In this document: positions 24,044-28,202 of the stretch, one piece after another
Layout: each line of letters begins with the position of its first letter
Numbering within the stretch: position 1 is the first letter of the stretch
NCBI GenBank assembly: GCA_964495465.1
Contig: CAZBWE010000024.1
Location: 1 to 28,202, forward strand
Direction: 5' to 3'
DNA from: CAZBWE01 sp964495465
GTDB lineage: Bacteria > Planctomycetota > Phycisphaerae > Sedimentisphaerales > Anaerobacaceae
Length of the DNA: 28,202 nt
The notes under the pieces: generated by a model
Told to the model about the DNA's origin: nothing
What the model saw: only the letters and a program-made list of their open reading frames with translations
The model's database searches: none
Program-made: the position numbers and the translations under genes

Positions 24044-24375
24044 AGCTTAAAATACAGGATTATAACGACGTTACGGTTGTGGAACTGCAGGGCGAATTGG
24101 ATGTTGATTTTGCCGAGCTGTTTAAAAATGCAATCACAGAAATAATCGCCAGAGGCAGAGCCGGTATCGTGGTTGATATGAGCGCTGTGGGATTTATTGA
24201 CAGCCAGGGTTTGGAATTATTATTGTGGGCGAGGGACTATTGCAATGAGAACAAGCGTGAGTTCAGATTGGCCGGCCTCGATGAGAATTGTGCGAAAATT
24301 TTAGAGGTTACTCGTCTTGGAAGTGAGTTCGAACGCTATGCGGAGCTTGCCGAAGCGGTAAAAAGTTTTGCATAG
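24040..24375 (+). CDS. STAS-domain protein, anti-anti-sigma factor type
   Basis: This is a 111-residue single STAS domain of the SpoIIAA/RsbV kind. The sequence begins with the usual strand pattern VVELQGELDVDFA. It keeps the phosphorylatable serine S55 in GFIDSQGLELLLWA, then has FRLAGLDENCAKILEVTRL. Such proteins bind anti-sigma kinases or other partners in a phosphorylation-dependent way. No RsbW-like serine kinase or sigma factor lies in the window, so its partner is unknown. It is translationally coupled to the HD-GYP gene by ATGA, and its end lies 22 bases before the likely gspE ATG (or overlaps the TTG alternative by 8). It may link HD-GYP output to the ATPase; this is inference. Confidence 0.88.
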   Translation: MKLKIQDYNDVTVVELQGELDVDFAELFKNAITEIIARGRAGIVVDMSAVGFIDSQGLELLLWARDYCNENKREFRLAGLDENCAKILEVTRLGSEFERYAELAEAVKSFA

Positions 24376-24397
24376 AAAAAATTTTGGTCCTTATAGT

Positions 24398-26116
24398 ATG
24401 GCGCAAATAGCAGTAGAAAACAAGATGCAGCTTGGGCAGCTGTTGCTGGCGCGTGGTATCGTGACGAACGAGCAAATTGACCGCGCTCTGGCCGAACAAA
24501 AAGAAAAGGGCCACAACAAGCTGCTTGGTGAGCTTCTGGTCGAGATGGGCTATTGTTCGGAAAACCAGATAGCTTCAGCCCTGGCAGAGGCCTATGGTGT
24601 GCCTTATGCTCAGATCAGTCCCAAAATATGCGACCCGAAGGCGATTGAGATTTTGCCAAGAGAATTTCTTGAGGAGTATATCGTTTTGCCGTTGTTCAGG
24701 GTCTATGATGTGCTTACGGTGGCGGTGAGCGAGCCGACAAATGTATTTTTGATGGATGAGATAGAACGTATCAGCGGCTGTAAGGTTCAGGTAGTATGTT
24801 CGACGGCTAAAGATATTAAGGCAACGCTGCAGACGTATTTGCCGGCGGCAAATGTCTTTGTCATTGATGATATTATCGATGATGATGGCCTGGGAGACTT
24901 TACTCTCATAGAAAATATCACACAGGATATAAGCAATCTGGAAGAGATTGCCGGTCAATCGCCGGTTGTAAAGCTTGTCAACTACCTGATTTATAACGCC
25001 GTGCGGGATAACGCCAGTGATATTCATATTGAGCCTGACGACAAAAAACTGCGTGTTAGATACAGGGTTGACGGTCGTTTGTATGAAAAGATATGCCCGC
25101 CTTATCAAATGCATTCTGCAATTGTTTCGCGTGTCAAGATTATGGCCGAGCTCGACATCGCACAACGGCGTCTGCCGCAGGATGGTGGCATTCACGTTTT
25201 GGTGGAGGCAAGGCCAATTGATTTGAGAGTGTCGATTATGCCAGGCAACTTTGGCGAAAAAGTAGTCATCAGAATTATCGACCCACAGAAAGTGCTTTTC
25301 AATCTTGAATCGCTCGGCTTTACCTACGAAAACCTTAAACTTTTCAGGCAGGTAATACAATCTCCGAACGGCATAGTGCTGGTGACGGGCCCAACCGGTT
25401 CGGGGAAAAATACGACGCTTTATGCTGCTTTGGCTGAATTGAATAGTGATGAAGTTAACATCTGCACTGTCGAGGACCCCATCGAGTGTAATATGGCAAG
25501 CATAAATCAGTTCCAGGTTAATGAGGGTGCTGGTTTTCGTTTTTCGACGGCCCTGCGGAGTCTTTTGCGACAGGACCCCGATATAATAATGGTTGGCGAG
25601 ATTCGCGATCAAGATACCGCCAATATTGCTGTTCAGGCAGCTCTGACAGGCCATTTGGTGCTGTCAACTCTGCATACTAACGATGCACCCGGAGCGGTAA
25701 CACGTCTTTTGGATTTGGATGTCGCACCTTATCTTGTTAGTGCTTCGTTGATTGCGGTCCTGGCACAGCGATTAGTGAGAAAGATTTGTTCGAATTGTAA
25801 GACAGAATATGAACCTTCTGCCAGTTTAAAAAAGATGGTGGAAAAGTTAAGCGGGAAAATCGAAACCTTTTATCGTGGCGTAGGTTGTAAAAAGTGCCGA
25901 AACACCGGCTATGCCGGCCGAATCGCCATTCATGAGCTGTTTGTGCCGAACGAAGAGATTCTGGAAATGATTGCAGAGGGGGTAAGTTTGAAAAAGCTGA
26001 GACAGAAGGTGCTTCAAAACGGTATGGTTCCTTTACAGGCAGATGGTGTTGAAAAGGTAAAGGCCGGTATTGTTTCTATCGAGGAAGTCATCAGAACTAC
26101 CCAGGCAGAGATATGA
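24398..26116 (+). CDS. gspE: Assembly/secretion ATPase GspE/PilB with atypical Walker A
   Basis: This hexameric cytoplasmic ATPase powers pseudopilus polymerisation. From the ATG at 24398 it has 572 residues. Residues ~1-145 are a GspE N-terminal domain (MQLGQLLLARGIVTNEQI). The C-terminal half carries the Asp box SDIHIEPDDKKLRVRYRVDG, Walker B region PDIIMVGEIRD, the His box LVLSTLHTNDAPGA, and a zinc-binding loop with cysteine pairs CSNC and CKKC. The Walker A reads GPTGSGKNTTLY: Asn (codon AAT at 25409-25411) replaces the Thr/Ser that normally binds magnesium after the lysine. The frame is also open from a TTG at 24368. PilB is an equally fitting name. Confidence 0.92.
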   Translation: MAQIAVENKMQLGQLLLARGIVTNEQIDRALAEQKEKGHNKLLGELLVEMGYCSENQIASALAEAYGVPYAQISPKICDPKAIEILPREFLEEYIVLPLFRVYDVLTVAVSEPTNVFLMDEIERISGCKVQVVCSTAKDIKATLQTYLPAANVFVIDDIIDDDGLGDFTLIENITQDISNLEEIAGQSPVVKLVNYLIYNAVRDNASDIHIEPDDKKLRVRYRVDGRLYEKICPPYQMHSAIVSRVKIMAELDIAQRRLPQDGGIHVLVEARPIDLRVSIMPGNFGEKVVIRIIDPQKVLFNLESLGFTYENLKLFRQVIQSPNGIVLVTGPTGSGKNTTLYAALAELNSDEVNICTVEDPIECNMASINQFQVNEGAGFRFSTALRSLLRQDPDIIMVGEIRDQDTANIAVQAALTGHLVLSTLHTNDAPGAVTRLLDLDVAPYLVSASLIAVLAQRLVRKICSNCKTEYEPSASLKKMVEKLSGKIETFYRGVGCKKCRNTGYAGRIAIHELFVPNEEILEMIAEGVSLKKLRQKVLQNGMVPLQADGVEKVKAGIVSIEEVIRTTQAEI

Positions 26117-26140
26117 TGTGTTTCGCAATAAGCAGGTGAT

Positions 26141-26161
26141 ATACGACATACGAAATACGAA
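26141..26161 (+). repeat. Three tandem 7-base repeats between gspE and gspF
   Basis: ATACGAC, ATACGAA and ATACGAA follow each other exactly in the 48-base spacer, 4 bases before the gspF ATG, where a ribosome-binding site would be expected. Similar ATACGA-type repeats are seen as dispersed intergenic sequence in other environmental genomes (recollection, not checked). Confidence 0.6.
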
Positions 26162-26164
26162 TAT

Positions 26165-27334
26165 ATGACTCCAACAGCAACAAAAACTGCAGAAACGAGC
26201 GATTTTACAAAGGGCTTTGCCGCTGAGACATCAGAGAGCAAGTTGAAGCTGAGCCCTGTAATACCCGTCAATCCGGCGATAAAAGTAAAACGATCGGAAC
26301 TAATACTTTTTACGACGCAACTATCGGTGATGCTTGATAGCGGGGTGGTACTGAGTGATGCTCTTGATGCCATAGCGGAACAGGCCCAGGAAAGTAAGTT
26401 CAAGACCGTGATTATAGATATTGCTGAAATGGTAAAAAGCGGCGAGAGTTTTTCAAAATCCCTGCATGCCTACCCGAAGGTTTTTAATCCGATGTTTATC
26501 AGTATGGTTAAGGCCTCGGAAGCATCAGGAAAAATGGCAGAGATGCTCAATGTGCTCAGTGGTTATCTGAACTTCGAAGCGGAGACACGCAAACAAATCA
26601 AAGGTGCACTGACATATCCGTTTATTATGGCGTTGATGGCTGTGGCGGCTACGGGAACATTGATGTTCTTTGTCCTGCCGAGGTTTATGAGGATTTATGA
26701 AGCCAAGGGAGCGGCGCTTCCGAAAATCACTCAGGTTCTGGTTGGTTTCAGCAGGATTATTGGAGATTTTCAAATAATGACCACCGTCCTGACGGTTGTC
26801 ATTATAGCATCGGTGGCGTTGTATTACTGGGCAAAGACGGTATCAGGCCGGCGGGTGATAGACTTTATTAAAATCCGCACACCTGTGTTGGGAACTATGT
26901 TTATTGATTTGGTCGTGGCACGCAGCATGCGCATTATGGCTACAATGGTCAATACAGGAGTGGGGCTGCTGGATTCGATAGAGGTGATGCACGACTCGTG
27001 CGAGAATTACTATTTTCAGCGGCTGTGGTCTGTGGCAGACAAAAAAATTCGCGATGGTTATCAGTTGTCCGAATCCATAGTAATTTCTACGGGCTCTGAT
27101 TTAATTGCACCGGGAATTTTACAGATGCTCCGTGCAGGGGAAAGGAGCGGCAAGCTTGGTGACGTCTGTGATAAGATTTCCGTCTTTTACGAAAAGAAGC
27201 TCAATACCTCGATTAAAGCCGTTATGGCTCTCATTGAGCCGTTGATGATAACCATCCTCGGCGCTATCATCGGCACCATCGCTATTGCACTACTGTTACC
27301 GGTATTTAGAATCTCCAGCGTCATTGCACATTAG
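26165..27334 (+). CDS. gspF: Inner-membrane platform protein GspF/PilC
   Basis: This is the polytopic membrane protein on which the pseudopilus is assembled. The 389 residues contain two copies of the GspF domain. The first starts at about residue 45 (ELILFTTQLSVMLDSGVVLSDALDAI) and leads to a membrane helix near 160-180. The second starts at about 245 (RSMRIMATMVNTGVGLLDSI) and ends with the C-terminal helix LMITILGAIIGTIAIALLLP. GERSGKL and AGERSG-type turns are conserved. The first ~40 residues, rich in Thr, Ser, Lys and Pro, are a variable cytoplasmic tail. There is no clear ribosome-binding site, because the heptamer repeat occupies its place. It is the last gene of the cluster seen here. 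Confidence 0.92.
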   Translation: MTPTATKTAETSDFTKGFAAETSESKLKLSPVIPVNPAIKVKRSELILFTTQLSVMLDSGVVLSDALDAIAEQAQESKFKTVIIDIAEMVKSGESFSKSLHAYPKVFNPMFISMVKASEASGKMAEMLNVLSGYLNFEAETRKQIKGALTYPFIMALMAVAATGTLMFFVLPRFMRIYEAKGAALPKITQVLVGFSRIIGDFQIMTTVLTVVIIASVALYYWAKTVSGRRVIDFIKIRTPVLGTMFIDLVVARSMRIMATMVNTGVGLLDSIEVMHDSCENYYFQRLWSVADKKIRDGYQLSESIVISTGSDLIAPGILQMLRAGERSGKLGDVCDKISVFYEKKLNTSIKAVMALIEPLMITILGAIIGTIAIALLLPVFRISSVIAH

Positions 27335-27393
27335 TCTTGTTATTCAGAATAGAGTAAAGAATCTCGCAAATCGAGTATTAAGTGTCTGTTATT

Positions 27394-28202
27394 CTATTGG
27401 TTCTTATTTGATTGTGCCTTGATTTTTTCTTTCGGTCGATGTTTCCATCTCCTGTGCAGCCACCAGTATTGGCTCGGGTCCTCCCGAACAAAGTTTTCGA
27501 TTGCCTTTGTATATTCTTCGGTAACCCACATTAATGGGTCATCCTTATCAGCCCATTCTTCGGGGAAAATAATTCGTGGCACGCAGATTTCAAAGAAAAA
27601 TCGGTTATCAATCCTCCTGCTGTAGCCGACTCCTATCGGAATGTTATTGGTGATGGCAAGCAGGCCTATACTCTTATAGGTGCTGGCCTTTCTGCCGAAG
27701 AAATCAACGAAGAGCCCTTTTCTGCCGGCGTCCTGGTCGGCGATAAAGCACAGCGTTGCGCCTTCTGATGCGATATTTCCCATTAGCTCGGCTGCACCTT
27801 TTTTGTCGATTATTTTTTGACCGCCAAGCTGGCGAACCCCGTATAGATACTTATTGATGAGCTTGTTATCGAAAGGCCTGGCAATGCTGTAGATGTTATA
27901 GCCGAACAGTCCGAGCATATAACCCATTATTTCAAAGTTGCTGTAATGGGCTGCAATCATAATCATCCCCTTGCCCTCTTTTATCAGCCATTTAGCCCTT
28001 TCAGCGGTTTTGAAACGTGAATAATCCCGCCAGTTTTCCTTTTTGACTAATCGCGGCGTAAACAGCACATCAATCGCCAGCATTGCGATATGCTCGAAGC
28101 TTCGCCGGCCGGTTTCCCAAATCCATTGTTCACTTTTTTCGGGGAAACTTGCCCGGAGATTGTCCAGCGCCCGTTGCCTGCCGCGGTGATAGTATTTCCA
28201 CA
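27394..28202 (-). CDS. LpxL/HtrB-family lipid acyltransferase, 5' end outside the window
   Basis: This is a membrane-associated acyltransferase of the lipid A late-acyltransferase family, which adds a fatty acid to lipid A precursors or a similar lipid. Codons run without a stop to the right edge, adding about 40 residues before the first internal ATG at 28083. They read WKYYHRGRQRALDNLRASFP and RRSFEHIAML, typical of LpxL. The catalytic H-x4-E motif is AAHYSNFEIMGYM, followed by YSIARPFDNKLINKYL, ADQDAGRKGLFVDFFGR and PSQYWWLHRRWKHRP near the C-terminus. The start and N-terminal membrane anchor lie beyond the window. It converges with gspF, leaving 59 bases between stop codons without a clear terminator. 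Confidence 0.88.
   Translation of the reverse strand, partial: WKYYHRGRQRALDNLRASFPEKSEQWIWETGRRSFEHIAMLAIDVLFTPRLVKKENWRDYSRFKTAERAKWLIKEGKGMIMIAAHYSNFEIMGYMLGLFGYNIYSIARPFDNKLINKYLYGVRQLGGQKIIDKKGAAELMGNIASEGATLCFIADQDAGRKGLFVDFFGRKASTYKSIGLLAITNNIPIGVGYSRRIDNRFFFEICVPRIIFPEEWADKDDPLMWVTEEYTKAIENFVREDPSQYWWLHRRWKHRPKEKIKAQSNKNQ

Noticed and set aside
24575..25654. 359-codon minus-strand frame opposite gspE
   Set aside because: It is the antisense shadow of the well-supported ATPase gene and has no domain resemblance.
27335..27393. Bidirectional terminator between gspF and the acyltransferase
   Set aside because: Only a 4-bp CTCG/CGAG stem and a distant 6-bp pairing are visible, with no T tract on either side.

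Overview
The window is a 28.2 kb chromosomal stretch of a Gram-negative bacterium, most likely a planctomycete and possibly of the Phycisphaerae type. This is inferred from gene content and style: a hybrid type IV pilus/type II secretion cluster, a LamG domain on a minor pilin, a TsaC/Sua5 domain fused to a low-molecular-weight phosphatase, short phased intergenic repeats and a lipid A-type acyltransferase. No rRNA or other taxonomic marker is present. Two runs of 100 N (12213-12312 and 14245-14344) mark scaffold gaps, so this looks like a draft or metagenome assembly. I found no tRNA, rRNA, CRISPR array, transposase or phage gene.

Positions 1-10005 hold housekeeping metabolism. They contain tyrA (-), accA (+), a minus-strand pair of a TsaC/Sua5-phosphatase fusion and rpiB, a PilZ-domain gene (+), a small membrane protein (+), nagA (-), and a tight plus-strand operon argH-thiL-tsaE driven by a near-consensus sigma-70 promoter. 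Between the small membrane protein and nagA is a 550-base gene-free stretch. It holds a long inverted repeat and an intrinsic terminator whose loop can pair with an upstream sequence, which makes it a candidate structured RNA.

Positions 10401-27334 hold one long plus-strand cluster for a pilus-like secretion machine. In order: two GspG-like major pseudopilins separated by a terminator-like hairpin, minor pseudopilins of the GspI/PilV, GspJ/PilW, GspK/PilX and GspH types, PilM, PilN, PilO, a GspC/PilP-like protein, and a short secretin. Next come a signalling block (histidine kinase, single-domain response regulator, GAF/HD-GYP phosphodiesterase, STAS protein), then the assembly ATPase GspE/PilB and the platform protein GspF/PilC. 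Neither a retraction ATPase (PilT) nor a prepilin peptidase (PilD/GspO) lies in the window.

The inferred picture is a machine whose pilins are anchored by PilMNO/GspC, polymerised by GspE on GspF and extruded through the secretin. Its output may be tuned by phosphorelay and by c-di-GMP turnover through the embedded HD-GYP and STAS genes. The GspK-like tip subunit carries a beta-solenoid and a LamG lectin-like domain, suggesting a carbohydrate-binding tip. The ATPase has Asn in place of the conserved Thr/Ser of its Walker A motif, which needs confirmation against reads. The right edge holds the 5'-truncated end of a minus-strand LpxL/HtrB-family acyltransferase.
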